From: Galeopsis tetrahit
Taxonomy: Eukaryota; Streptophyta; Magnoliopsida; Lamiales; Lamiaceae
DNA: 64,000 nt
Direction of reading: 5' to 3'
NCBI GenBank assembly: GCA_963675135.1
Contig: OY776131.1
Span: 34,185,381 to 34,249,380 of the forward strand
Shown here: positions 33,197-45,800 of the stretch, one piece after another
Layout: each line of letters opens with the position of its first letter
Numbering within the stretch: position 1 is the stretch's first letter
Program-made: the position numbers and the translations under genes
Notes under the pieces: generated by a model
Databases searched by the model: none
The model's input: the letters and a program-made list of their open reading frames with translations, nothing else
Told to the model about the DNA's origin: nothing

Positions 33197-33940
33197 ATGT
33201 TCAATCCTTCTCCTTCGTATGTGTTGGCCCCCTTTACTGGTAAAGGTGATTTTAGTATGTGGCAACAGAAGATGAAATGCATCCTGATCCAGCAATGTGT
33301 TTACATGGCCATTGACCATTCTTATGATGATGAAACTGAGAAACAGAAAAAGGTAATGAATGAACTTGCTTTATCTTCCATAATCTTGAATCTATCTGAT
33401 TGTGTGCTTAGGAAAATTGGTGTGATGAGCTCTGCTAAAGAGTTATGGGATAAGTTAGAAAAGTTATACACTGAAACCTCTTTGCCCAGTAGAACATTTT
33501 TACTTGAAAAGTTCTTTCGTTTTAAACTTGACTTGAATAAGGATATGGATGAAAATCTTGATGTGTTTGCTAAGCTTATTCAAGATTTCAAGCTTACTGG
33601 TGATAAGGGCATTAATGAATATACCCCTGTTGTTTTGTTGAATGCAATTCCTGATACTTATATTGATGTTAAATCTGTGATTAGGTATAGTAGAGATAAT
33701 ATCACTCTTGATATTGTAGTCAATGGTCTGAAAAGTAAAGAGCATAAATTAAAACGTAGTGGGGGTAGTAGTTCTTCTGGTGAGGCTATGCATGTTAGAG
33801 GGAGGGGTGGTAAGAACATAAATTATGACGACTCTAGAAGTAGGTCGAAACCCCATGGTAAGCCTTGGATTAGAAAGTGCTATAATTGTGGTGACCCTAG
33901 TCACAAGATTAATGAGTGCACTGAACCTAGAAGGAACTAG
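33197..33940 (+). CDS. copia Gag protein
   Basis: The start is ATG at 33197 (MFNPSPSYVLAPFTGKG). 'GDFSMWQQKMKCILIQQ' and 'MSSAKELWDKLEKLY' are typical of the copia Gag N-terminal and UBN2-like region, and 'CYNCGDPSHKINEC' near residues 229-242 is a CCHC zinc knuckle that binds RNA. The frame stops at 33938 and reads on for about 25 more codons to 34021, suggesting a late nonsense change. No protease follows, so it could act only with enzymes from a complete relative. Confidence 0.8.
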   Translation: MFNPSPSYVLAPFTGKGDFSMWQQKMKCILIQQCVYMAIDHSYDDETEKQKKVMNELALSSIILNLSDCVLRKIGVMSSAKELWDKLEKLYTETSLPSRTFLLEKFFRFKLDLNKDMDENLDVFAKLIQDFKLTGDKGINEYTPVVLLNAIPDTYIDVKSVIRYSRDNITLDIVVNGLKSKEHKLKRSGGSSSSGEAMHVRGRGGKNINYDDSRSRSKPHGKPWIRKCYNCGDPSHKINECTEPRRN

Positions 33941-34521
33941 AAGCATAATAAGAACTCTCATGTTAATCGTGTTAATATTGCCACTAATGATGATGGTGAT
34001 GAACTTGGTGATGTCTATTGAGTCTTTGTGTACTTTATGTGTTTTTTGGTGTCTTTGTGGATTTTCTTTGTGCTTATATCTTTGTGTTGCTCTGTGATTT
34101 TCTCTGTGATGCATGAGTAGATGATGGGCCAGTGGGAAGGTGGGGGAATGGGTTGCATGTTTATATGTATGTGTGTTATGCGTGACTTCATACATTGTGG
34201 TTTCATGTTTTCTCCCTACCTCATGTACATCTAGTTGCATGTTTATTTGTGTTTAGAGATTATTCCTAGTAAGGTGGAGTGATTTCGTCTTTGTGATTTA
34301 TGTATACTTTATGATAACATGTCTTTGTGAGTGCTCCAAGTGAGGTGGAGCTTGTCTTTGTGTGCCTTTGTGTGAGTCTTTGTGAATGTTTCCCATGATA
34401 GTTTATCTTGCATTCATTGTTAAATTATGCATGTGTTGTGTGTGGGAGTATGTGTGTTAGGCGATGATGACCACCTGCGGATTTCGGATTGTAGTTGGGG
34501 ATGGCCAAAAAAGGTGGAGAA

Positions 34522-34800
34522 TGTTGGGTTTATGCCCAATTGTTGTTTTGGCCCATGTGGTAAACGTTTTGGCCCACTCCATTTGTTTGCCCTATGGCTG
34601 TTTGGCAGCCATACAAATACACTACAAGTCTCTCTTTCTTTTTTGTGACGTTAAACGATAGTGAGAGGAGTGTGTGAGACTTGTGTGGATGTTGTGCTAC
34701 TCAGTCTTAGTATTTTGGTTATTCCCTCTACTATCCGTATAGATCCGATACTCAGGTGACCTGAGCCCGTCCCTATCGGAATACTCACCGGAGACGACGA
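34522..34800 (+). repeat. start of 3' LTR of the gag-only copia element
   Basis: Starts TGTTGGGTTTATGCCCAATTG directly after the purine tract. The right end is not determined, because no second LTR copy is present in the window. Confidence 0.55.
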
Positions 34801-34828
34801 GGAGACCCAACAGAAAGAATGGAGCACT

Positions 34829-37697
34829 TTGCACCTCATGCACTCCAACAAAATTTTGGAGGAAGCAAAAAAGGTGTTGAATAACCTTGACAGATTGCAG
34901 GAAGACAGGGACCTTACACCAGAAGAATGTGTGATTCTAAAACAGACGAGAAGCACAACATGGAAAATTAGAAAAGTAAACGACAAAAACGTTTTCCAGA
35001 AATCAAGGATCCAGTGGATTAAAGAAGGCGACCTGAACTCTGCCTACTTCCACAAATGCATTAACTCTAGAAGAAAAGGTAATAGAATCGAGGGCCTACT
35101 TATAAACAACTTCTGGACGGAGGAGGTCCATATGATCAAAGGCGAAATCCGCAAGCACTTTCAATCAGAATTCTCTAAACCACCGACTGTCAGATTACAC
35201 ATCAAGCATCTTGTGAACAAGAAGTTGGGAACCACAGAAAATGCTCTACTCACGGCGCCCTTCACAGAAGTCGAGGTCAAACTAGCAATGTGGAATTGTG
35301 GGAGTAACAAAAGCCTCGGCCCAGACGGTCTCACCTTCAGACTTATTTAAAAGGCTTGGATGGTAATTAAAAAGGATATCATCAGTGCAATGGATGAATT
35401 CTACAATCATGGGAAAATTATCAAAGGAGGTAACCCGTGCTTCGTCACTCTCATACCTAAAAAGATCGGGTCAAACCAGATCAAAGACTTCCGTCCAATC
35501 TCTTTGATTGGCTGATACTACAAAATTCTGGCTAAGGTGTTGGCTAATAGGCTATCTAAGGTAATCGGGGGTTACATCGGACAATCAAAGCACTTTTAAT
35601 GTTGGCAATAAACAAATCCTGGACAGCATCCCGATTCTTAATGAAACCATTGACTGGCTGAAACGAGAAAAGCAGGACAAAATTTTATTCAAAGTGGATT
35701 TCGAGAAGGCCTACGACTCTGTCTATTGAGAATTCATCGACGAGATGATGGAGGGTATGAACTTCAACTGGAAATGGAGGAAATGGGTCAGAGGGTGCTT
35801 GTCTTCTGCAACGATGTCTATACTTGTCAATGGAAGCCCTACAGATGAATTTCAGCTCAAAAGGGGGATGCGTAAAGGGGACCCCCTATCCCCATTCCTA
35901 TTTCTCCTAGCGGTAGAGGGCCTCAATTGTCTCATGAAAAAAGTTGTGGATATCGGTAAATTCCAAGGCGTTGAAGTTGGTGGTCAAATGATATTGTCAG
36001 CCACCTCCAATTCGCCGACAGCACGGTGATTCTGGGAAAAGCTTCGAACAATAACGCGAAGGTAATGAAAGGGGTTTTGAGAATATTTGAAATAGCCTCA
36101 GGTCTCAAAATCAATTTTTCGAAAAGTTCTCTTCACGGTGTTGGTATTAGCATGGATAGCCTGGGATCATTGGCAGGGATTATTGGATGCTCCCCTGGGG
36201 CCATTCCTTTCAAGTATCTTGGCCTCCCCATCGGCGCTAACCTAAGAATTAAAGAGATGTGGAAACCCCTTATTGAAAGATTTTGAAAGAAGCTCTCGGA
36301 TGGGCGAGGAGACATTTATCTCTAGGTGGAAGGATCGTCCTCCTAAAATCGATCCTCACGGCTATGCCATTATAATATCTATTGTTCTTCAAAGCTCCTA
36401 TGAGTGTGATCCAAACCGTTAAACAAATCCAAAGAAACTTTATTTGGGGGGAAACGATAATTGTAGGAAAATATCGTGGGTGAGTTGGGAGAGGGTGTGT
36501 AGAAGCAAAATGGTAGGCGGACTGGGGGTTAGAGATATGGGTATTTTTAATAAAGCTTTGTTGTGTAAATGGTTGTGGAGGTGGATTAGGGAAGGAAATT
36601 CGTTATGGGTGAGGATCCTTAAGTCTAGATACGGGTCGATATTATCAAATGGGGTGGACGAGTCTAGGTGTTCGTTGTGGTGGAGAGATCTAAGAATTAA
36701 GTATAGCAAGGGGGACGAAAGGAAAATTATTTATTGATAATCTGATGTTTAAAACTGGGTAGAGGGACTCTTGCTAGGTTTTGGACAGATCACTGGATAG
36801 ATGATAGGACATATTTGAGAGATAAATATAGGGCTCTGTACAATATTTCTTCTAATAAGAATGAGAAGATTTGTGAGTTTTTTCACCAGGATGGGGTTAC
36901 CTGGGCTTTCTTTTGGAACAGATTCCTTAGTACTAATGAATTATTGGAATTTGCTGGCCTTTGGTTGTGTATTTCCAGGTTTAAATTGAACCAGGAGAGA
37001 GACGATTCCGTAGGCTGGAAAGATTCGACGATCGAGAGTTTCAGTACGAAAGGAATGTACGACATTATAGCAAATGACGAGTCCCCAGTCGACGCTCTTG
37101 CTGCCCCCTGGCCGAAGATCTGGTGGAAATGCATCCTCGCGAAGGTGTCTTCGTTAACGTGGAAAGCGCTGCACGAAAGATTAGCAACAACATATAATCT
37201 TCTTAAAAGAGGTATCACTCTGGAAGGCCTTAACGCACATTGCAATCACTGCGGACCTGCCCCATAATCCGCGAGCCATTTGTTCTTAACATGCCCGACG
37301 GCACTCACGACGTGGGCTCCAGTCTGTGAGTGGGTGCAATGCCCGCTGGTTTATTCCTCGTCCATGATTGTACATTTGAAGGAATTCTGCAATGCTGCCC
37401 AGAAAAGTAGGAGAAGAAAAGTGATGGGTCTCATTTGACAATGCTTCATATGGAGATTCTGGAAGTGTTGTAATGACTCAGTTTTCAATGGGAAGGTTTT
37501 CACAACACAGAAAATAGTGAATAGTATCAAATTTAGCACGTGAAAATGGTTAAAGGCACGCAATAAAACTTCTTATTCCTTTCACGATTGGGACTTGAAG
37601 CCCTGGATTTGCCTCGATTTATAGGTCTATAGTATCGTAATCCTTGTTTATACTCAGTTTTGTTATAAACACATCATGTTTATCTTTAAAAAAAAAG
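34829..37697 (+). pseudogene. LINE ORF2 remnant with poly-A tail
   Basis: In order, but scattered over frames: 'SRIQWIKEGDLNSAYFH', 'NKSLGPDGLTFRLI', 'FRPISLIG', 'KRGMRKGDPLSPFLFLLAVE' (polymerase), a mutated catalytic box 'HLQFADSTVILG' in place of FADD, 'ASGLKINFSKSS', 'FKYLGLPIGA', 'GGLGVRDMGIFNKALLCKW', and a zinc-binding region 'CNHCGPAP' with 'SASHLFLTCP'. Many stops and frameshifts are present, and the second catalytic aspartate is Ser. The element ends in a 9-base A run near 37689-37697. The endonuclease part is absent. A clear target duplication was not found. Confidence 0.85.
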
Positions 37698-38036
37698 TGT
37701 GTATATAAATTTAATACTCGGAGGTTGCAAATGAACTGGTATGCACGTTCATTGAATTACTTGAAATTAAAGGAAAAAAAAAGTTTTGACTCACTTAATG
37801 TTTCTATTGATGAACCATCTGGAGGATATTAAGTTGTAGTTAATGTTGATGATCACGATCAACGCTATTACCAATTCCCTCGTTTTCACTTTCTTTTTCT
37901 CTTAATTTGTACGTGCAATTACTGGTATATTAATTATGTTTGTGATTTCTCGTAATTTGTTTAAAATTATCTTTTAATTTTGCAATTTTATTAAACTATG
38001 TAATTTTTTATGTTATGTAATGCAATTTTTATGTTA

Positions 38037-38250
38037 TTGATTAGTCTAAAATTGCTTAAAATTCATATATTTAATTTATTTTTTTGTTATTTTGTACAAA
38101 AATGAGAATAATTTAAAGTAAAACACGCTTCAAATTATTGGACTTGTGAAGAAAAGAAAATAAAAATTGAGGCTCGATATGAGGCCCAAAATATCGAGTC
38201 CAATTGACAGCTAGTTTAATTAAGGGACGTGCTATATACTCCTCCAACCT
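38037..38250 (+). repeat. degenerate LTR remnant of the gypsy-like family
   Basis: TTGATTAGTCTAAAATTGCTTAAAATTCATATATTTAATTT aligns with the start of the LTRs at 23526 and 28231, and a later part (ACACGCTTCAAATTATTGGACTTGTGAAG, 'GGCCCAAAATATCGAG') follows the same order with gaps. The rest of the LTR is not visible, so this is a decayed fragment. Confidence 0.55.
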
Positions 38251-39836
38251 GTTAGATATACTCCCTCCACTCATTTATAATAATTTAATATTAATATAAA
38301 TTATTGAATTTGTCCTTTTAATAAAATACCACATGTTAGATACACTTTTCTAAAATTCACACACTCTAAACCCTAACCCTAATTGCAAGGAGAGTAATCG
38401 CCGCCCAATTCTACCGGTCTTCGCTCCACCTCCGATGGCTGCCGTCTAAATAATTAAAAAAAGAAAACTTTGAAATCTTAAAAAAATATTACTACATTTT
38501 TTCAACAAACCAGTGTCGATCATTTCATCTGACTATAATTTGTTGACGAAAACCACTCTTATCGACAACTTCTTATCGAAAAAAAATACTTTTTAAAAAA
38601 ATTCATAATTTTCGATAGAAAATTGATTGAAATAAACATTATGGTCAACAACAATTTATCTACCATAATGTTTACTTTCGACAAATTCAAAAAAAACCTA
38701 CCTGATTGCGGGCGGTAGCTTGGGAGCATACACAAATTTGAAGGTGGATAACTTTCGATATAAGAAAATTCAACGGAATTTTCTATAACAACTAATTATT
38801 TATCTAAATATATATTCTGATTTTGTTCGACACGACCTTCGTATATAAATACAATCAGAGGACATTTATATTGTAGACACTAGAAGGATTCGTGCAATTC
38901 ATGTGATCTTGTTCTGACTACGTGGAATTCAACGGGGTTCAAAATATCTTTAGCTACGTTACGAATTATGAGGTAATTCGTCGTTCTCTCTCCAATTAAT
39001 TCGAAAAGTAGCTTTCATAAGAGCATCTCCAATGTAAAAGTGAGGAATTTTGGGGTAGAAATTTGCCACATATTTGACACCTCATTAGTTTCCTACTCCT
39101 ACCTCAAATAATTTATTTCCCTCCCAATGCTTTCTACCTCAAAATTATTCATAGGTCCCACTATTAAAATTTTATTTTATTCATATTTATTTATTTATTA
39201 ACTATTTTTATTTATAATTTAACTTCTACAATTAAAAATCACAATAAATATTAATTATAAATTTTAAGTTAAAAATAAATACTAATATTAATATATTTCC
39301 TGACAAAATATTATTGAAATAACGCCAAAAGTACAAGATAAAAAATACTCATCAATTGTAATTTGTAAATACAAATTAAAAAATAATTAAAAATAATAAT
39401 TAAATTCTTAATAAATTAAAATAAAATAAATGAAAAAACATGAAAAGAAAAGAAAACAAAATAAAACATAAATTAATAAAAAGTAAATAAATAAGAAATT
39501 AAAATGAAAAAAATAAGAAATAAAAGTTGGGACCACTTCTTCTACCCCATTTCTCCTCTCTCCTCTGCATCATCCCTCCCCCAATCCCTTCTACCCTCAA
39601 TTTGAGTTAGGAGTAGAAATCCACGTGGGACTAATGAGTACAGTTCTTATGACTTTATAAATGGGTGTGGGGGCTGTAGGTAGATGAGAGCACGTGGCCG
39701 TTGTTTTTTGTCATCAATTCTGCAGCACAAATTTACGCACTAGAATAGTATTAGTATCATATAGTAGTATGATTAAAAATAAAAATCAGGATTAATTCCT
39801 CCACTACTCCACTTGATCAGAGATCGAGTACTGTAA
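38251..39836. other. spacer upstream of the MFS gene
   Basis: No gene is seen. A short hairpin sequence lies near 38630-38672 (AAACATTATGGT and ACCATAATGTTT). At 39020-39620 a stretch begins GAGCATCTCCAATGTAAAAG and ends in pyrimidine-rich DNA ('CCCTTCTACCC'), resembling a Harbinger- or Mutator-type MITE, but its far end is not clear. Confidence 0.45.
39622..39700 (+). promoter_or_regulatory. candidate promoter of the MFS gene
   Basis: A TATAAAT box at 39656-39662 lies about 175 bp before the start codon, with CACGTG G-boxes at 39622-39627 and 39691-39696. G-boxes bind plant bZIP and bHLH factors in light- and stress-regulated promoters. No direct evidence for use. Confidence 0.4.
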
Positions 39837-42800
39837 ATGGAGAATTGGGGGAGGCTGAGCCACCTGTATGTGACGGTGTATCTAACAAATTTCTCCCAAG
39901 TAATGGTGGGTCCCGCCATCCCCGACATCACAATGGCCGCGGTTTGTCCCGGCAAAGATGAATGCTCCGCCGTCATTTACATCACCGCCCTCCAACAAGC
40001 GGTATATATATATATATATGATCAAATTAATGGTTTCAGTGAATATATATATATATAATGTTGTTAAATAAATATAATGGTGCAGATATCGGGGATAGGT
40101 TCAGTGATGTTGATGCCATTAATTGGAAATTTGTCTGATGTTTATGGTCGCAAAACTTTGCTCACAATCCCATTGCTTCTTTCCATTATACCAACAGGTA
40201 AACTAAGTCTATAATATTTATGTATATATGTTCCAAGCTACAAAAATAGAGGGTTGCGGTATACTAGTGACAGTCGGTCACGTCACTGTGTTATGAATCA
40301 ATTATCAAATAATTGGTTATGGTACTAGCTTATCCCATTTATTTGGGATTGAAGGCTCCATGATGAAAATGAAGAAGAAGAGAGTCCTACATTTTTACGT
40401 ATTTTAAAACATAATTATACTCTTAAATTTCAATCCAAATCCAAGTGAGATATTTCCACGAGAGAATATAAATCCTTTTAGGTTGTGTGTATTTGAGTAT
40501 TTCAAATGAAAGGATTTAAAAATAGATTGATTTCAAATGACAATCATTTTTTGTGAGAATTTAAAATTCTCTCGATTTTAATTAAAAAGTGTGTGAGCAA
40601 AAATTTAAATATTTGAAATCCGTTTATAATCTAAACAAGTTGAGTGAATTTAAATAGTGGATTTAAAATTCATATCCTTCGAGCCTTAGATTTTTTTTTC
40701 TTAATCTAATTTGGTGAATATGTGCAGCTATATTAGGTTGGAAGAGGACAATGAACTACTTATATGCATACTATGCAATCAAGACTTTGACATCCATGGT
40801 TACACACAGTGGAGTTATGTGCCTTTCTCTTGCATATCTGGTAGTAATTCAGATCACCTCCTTAATTGATAGATCATGAGTTGTTTGCCTAATTAATAGT
40901 AAATAATATTAATAATATATATATATATAGGCAGACAATATATCAGAGGGGAAGCGTGTCTCAGCGTTTGGGATCCTGTCTGGTTTAATCTATGCTGCAT
41001 TTGTTAGTGGAACACTAGCTGCCCGATTCTTCTCCATCACTCACATATTTCAGGTCCCCTTCCCCTTCCCCTTCTCCTTCCCATTACTAATTTATATTCT
41101 TTTTTTCCCTTTCCATCGACAACAGAGCTGTTATCCCAATCGAGTACTCAACTTAGGTCTTGTTTGATAGCTAAAATTAAGAGAAGAATAACTTTATTTC
41201 AACCCCTGTTGGAGTTGGATAATTAAGAAGTGTAGATAAATCTGCAAAATTTAGTTTTCATCATAATCAGCCTTAGCTATTAAATAAAATTTTATTGTAT
41301 TAATACACAAGGATAAATAATAACTAAGTAAAATAATGATCAAGATCAAATGGAGAGAAGTAGTGTTCGAGTGTTATTCATTACGTGAAATGATAAAAGC
41401 TTAACTTGAACGTTTAATTCATTGATTTGGTGTATGATAAGATCAATCACTAAAAATGTATATAATAAAGCACCTAAGATCGAGAGGATGAATAGACTCG
41501 TTCCTACCCAGGTTATCATATATAACAAGGGGGTTCTATCTAATCTAATTTAATTAAGTTCTAATCATATTTTTCCACATGTATACTAAATCCTATAATC
41601 TCTTCACTAACTACCTAAATTCTCATTCAAATAATTAATACTCCCTCCGTCCCATACTTGAAGCTACAAACCAAATTGGCACGGGTTTTAATAAATGAGT
41701 TGTTTATTAGTATTGTGTAAGATAAAGTGGGGGTAGTAAAGACTTTTCAACTTTATAAATAGTAATAAAGTTACTTTTTAGTGTAATAAAGTAGTGGCAT
41801 TTGTTGTAATATTGTGATGTTTTAAGGAGAGTGTTTAAAAGTGTTTTTGCTATTTTAGGAAATGTAGCTTCAAGTATGGGACGCCCAAAATGGTAAAATG
41901 TAGCTTCAAGTATGGGACGGAGGGAGTATAAATTAATGGGGTTTCTAATGAATTTATCCAACTTTCATTGGGATAACCAATATATACTCAAATCACATTA
42001 TCCCAACCCTCACCAATACGATTAAACACAAATACCCAATTCTTATTGCGATAATCATGCATCAATATACGAATTAATAAATGAATCATGCAATTAATCA
42101 AATAAATACCCACAAATCTATTCAATTGAGTGAAGTACTGTTAGTCCTGTTTCTGCTCCCCGTATTCCAGCTGCTTCTTTTTGTTTGACTCCCCAAATTG
42201 TTGAAATGGGCCCAGCTCTAATTGAGTAATGGCGTGGTGGGCTCCCTCTTGCAACTGTACTACTCTTCATCATTTAATTCGCATGGGTCAATGCAAGCTT
42301 TCACGTCCATTAAGTCAAATTGGGCTCAATTTCTCCTCATAAATAAATTGGGCCCACCAATTTAATTAAATGACCTGTTAATTACTTAAATGGGGTCACA
42401 TTTTGTCACGTTTAAATACTCTCTCCTTCCAATTTTATTATTTCCACTTTTCTTTTTGGGCTGTCCAATTTTATTATTCCCATTCCCTTTTTGAAAAGTT
42501 TACTATTCACACTACTTTATCTCCACCTTCAACCATCACTTATTTACCTAAATTGACACTAACTTTATTCATAAACAATCACTTTTTCTATAAGTGGACC
42601 CCCACAACATCCCATCATACCCCCAACTTATCTACTTTATACATAAACTACTATTATTCCTTAAATCTTGTGCCAAGAGAAGCGGGCATATTGAAATTGG
42701 ACGGAGGGAGTAATTTTTAGCTTCCATTTTTCTCTTTTCCACTCCGATTTCATAACATAATTAAGATGGGTTTTGCTCCAAAAATCTTAATTTCTCTTTA

Positions 42801-45800
42801 AAAAAAAATAGCAAACCAAATCATTTCTTCAAATCAAGTAAAATTATACAAATTAAATACAAGAATTTCGAGCAATTTTCACTGTTAAATTTGTATATTT
42901 TCAACTCAAAGAGTATAATGTGTGTGTTGTACACTATATATAGATGGCTCAATGTTCTAGAGCTTTCTATCTAACAACCATTAGTTAAATATGTAACTAC
43001 CCTTCTATATGTATTTGTATGTATATAGTGAGTGTGTTAGCTAGCATGTGTGCATGCTTGCATGCTTTACGGCTGCCTGCTTTTGTGTATATACTTCAAC
43101 ATGCCCCGGAAGAAGAGAAACCACCATAGCTACATGAGTTTGAACCAGGACAACAGATGAGCAAAGCGTGCTGGAGCAATCGGCTTTGTAAGTAGATCTG
43201 CAGGTTGGTCCTCTGAAGTAATGAACCTAATGTCGAGGACACCAGTTTGAACTTTTTCTCTGAGGAAGTGGACATCGACTTCAATGTGTTTGGTGCGTGA
43301 ATGGAAGGCTGGACTGAAGGCTAATGTAATGGCCCCTTGATTGTCACACCAAAGCAGGCTAGGAGTAGAGATTGGGATGTGAATCTCTTTGCAAAGACTT
43401 GTAATCCACATGAGGTCTGTAGTGGCAAGAGCAAGAGCTCTGTACTCAGCCTCAGTGCTACTGCGAGCAACTACATTCTGCTTTCTTGAGCTCCATGAGA
43501 TTAGATTGTGACCAAGAGTGATACAAAATCCAGAAGTGCTTCGCCTATCATCAATGCTTGAGGCATAATCCGCATCCACAAAACCTTGCAACCTGAAATC
43601 AGAAATAGGAGAAAAAGTGATGTCATGAGATAAAGAGCCTTTAAGATATCTAAGTACTCTCTTGCAAGCTTTCCAATGATTTTGTGATGGATTTTGCAAG
43701 AATTGGGATAGTTTGTTTACAGAAAAGGATATATCTGGTCTGGTAAGGGTGAGGTACTGAAGGGCTCCAACTATGCTGCGATATAGAGTAGGATTGTCAA
43801 ACAAAGGGCTGTCAGCAAGTGAGAGTTTGGATGATGGACAGATGGGAGTGGGACATGGTTTGGAATCAGTAAGATGAGCTTTAGAGATGATATCACTGAC
43901 ATATTTGGATTGTGTAAGTTTGATAAGAGAGTGTGTAGAGTGAGCTTCAATGCCCAAGAAGTAGTTGATTTCCCCCAAGTGTTTGAGGGAAAACTGAGAG
44001 TGAAGTGTATCAATGAGCTGCTGTATATGAGTGGAGTTATCACCAGTGATCAATATGTCATCCACATAGACCAACAATAGAGTGAGCTGTCCATGTAAGA
44101 GTCTGTGAAATAGGCAGTGATCAGAATTGGAATGAGTGAATCCCTGCTGAATCAAGAAGGCCTTGAGAGTGTCATACCAAGCCTTTGGAGCTTGTTTCAA
44201 ACCATAAAGAGCCTTGTGAAGTTTACAGACATGATTGGGATGATGAGAGTGAACAAAACCCTCAGGCTGAGCAATGTAAACTGTTTCATGAAGTACCCCT
44301 TTGAGGAATGCATTGTTGATATCAACTTGTTGAATTGACCATCCTTTGGAAACAACAAGAGTAAACACAATGCGCAGAGTTACTGGTTTGATCACTGGGC
44401 TAAAGGTGCTGAAGAAATCAACTCCTGCTTGTTGCTGAAAACCCCTTGCCACCAGTCTGGCTTTATATCTTTCAACAGTGCCATCCTTGTTATACTTTAC
44501 TCTGAACAACCATTTAGTGGTGATAGGATGAATATCAGCTGATGGGGGAACTAAACTCCAGGTGCCATTCTGTATCAATGCATCATATTCAAGTTGCATA
44601 GCTTGTCTCCATTCTGGGCTTTTGCTGGCTTCAGTAACAGAAGTTGGTTCATGAATAGGGGTGATGGAGAGAAGTGCCTTAGGTTTATAAATTCCAGATT
44701 TGGACCTTGTTTGCATGGGGTGAGATGTGTGAATAGGAGGAGATGAGGTGGTAGATAGTTGAGGAGGAGAGGGGAGAGCTGGAATGACATGGAGCATATA
44801 TCTGGATGAGCTAGAGGTAGAGTGAGTGGAAGTGTGAGGAGAGAGCTCATGATCAGAAGAGGAGGGAGTATATGATGGAGTGGGAGTGGTGTTGATAGGC
44901 TCAGGCAATTGAGCAGAGAAAATAGGGGAATCATTGACTGAAGGTGGTTTGGAGAGTGTGAATGAAGGAAATTCCTCTTCATTGAATTGTACAGATGCTG
45001 ATACAAAGATCTTGCCAGATTCATGAAGGCACTTGTATCCTTTATGATCAGAGTTGTAGCCCAGAAAAATGCACTTTGAGCTCCTGAACTGTAGCTTTGA
45101 TGTATTGTAAGGTCTAAGAAAAGGAAAACAAGCACACCCAAAAACCCTAAGTGATAGATAATCAGGTGCTTTGTTATGAAGGAGTTGGAATGGAGATATG
45201 TGATTTGTGACAGGAGATGGAAGCATATTGATTAGATGCACTGCAGTAGACACAGCATGCCACCAGAAGGCCATATCCAGTTTAGAACGAGCAAGCATGG
45301 CCAATCCAAATTCTATAATGTGTTGATGCTTTCTTTCCACTAATCCATTCTGAGGATGAGTATAGGCACATGATAGTCTTACCTGTATCCCAAGTGGTTT
45401 AACCAATTTTGCCACAGGCATAAACTCAGATCCCATATCATGTTGGAGTGCCTTGATGGGCTTACCAAACAACCTTTCAACAGTGTTCATAAACTGAGTA
45501 AACACTGACACCACTTCAGACTTTGCCATCAAGGGAAATATCCACACAAATCTAGCATAATCATCAACTATAGACAAGTAGTATTTGTATCCTTCTATGG
45601 AAACAGAAGAAGCAGGCCCCCAAACATCCATATGAATCAATTCAAAAGGAGACATAGTATGATGCACAACAGAAGAGAAGTGTTTTAAGTGCATTTTCCC
45701 AATCTTACATTCATCACAGAAACTAGAATGAGGATGCATACAAGGAATGTTCAGACTCTTCAATACAGTAGATAGAGTTGAATCATTAGGGTGTCCCAAT

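Larger units (their letters stand above)
33066..34800 (+). mobile_element. non-autonomous copia element, gag only, 5' LTR missing
   Basis: A possible primer site, TGGTATAAAAGC (33067-33078), differs at two positions from the initiator tRNA-Met complement TGGTATCAGAGC. The only coding region is gag (33197-33940). A purine tract (AAAAAAGGTGGAGA, 34508-34521) precedes TGTTGGGTTTATGCCC at 34522, the start of a 3' LTR. There is no protease, integrase or polymerase between them; 34022-34507 is G/T-rich non-coding sequence. The LTR passes into a LINE remnant by about 34830, and its end is not resolved. Confidence 0.7.
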
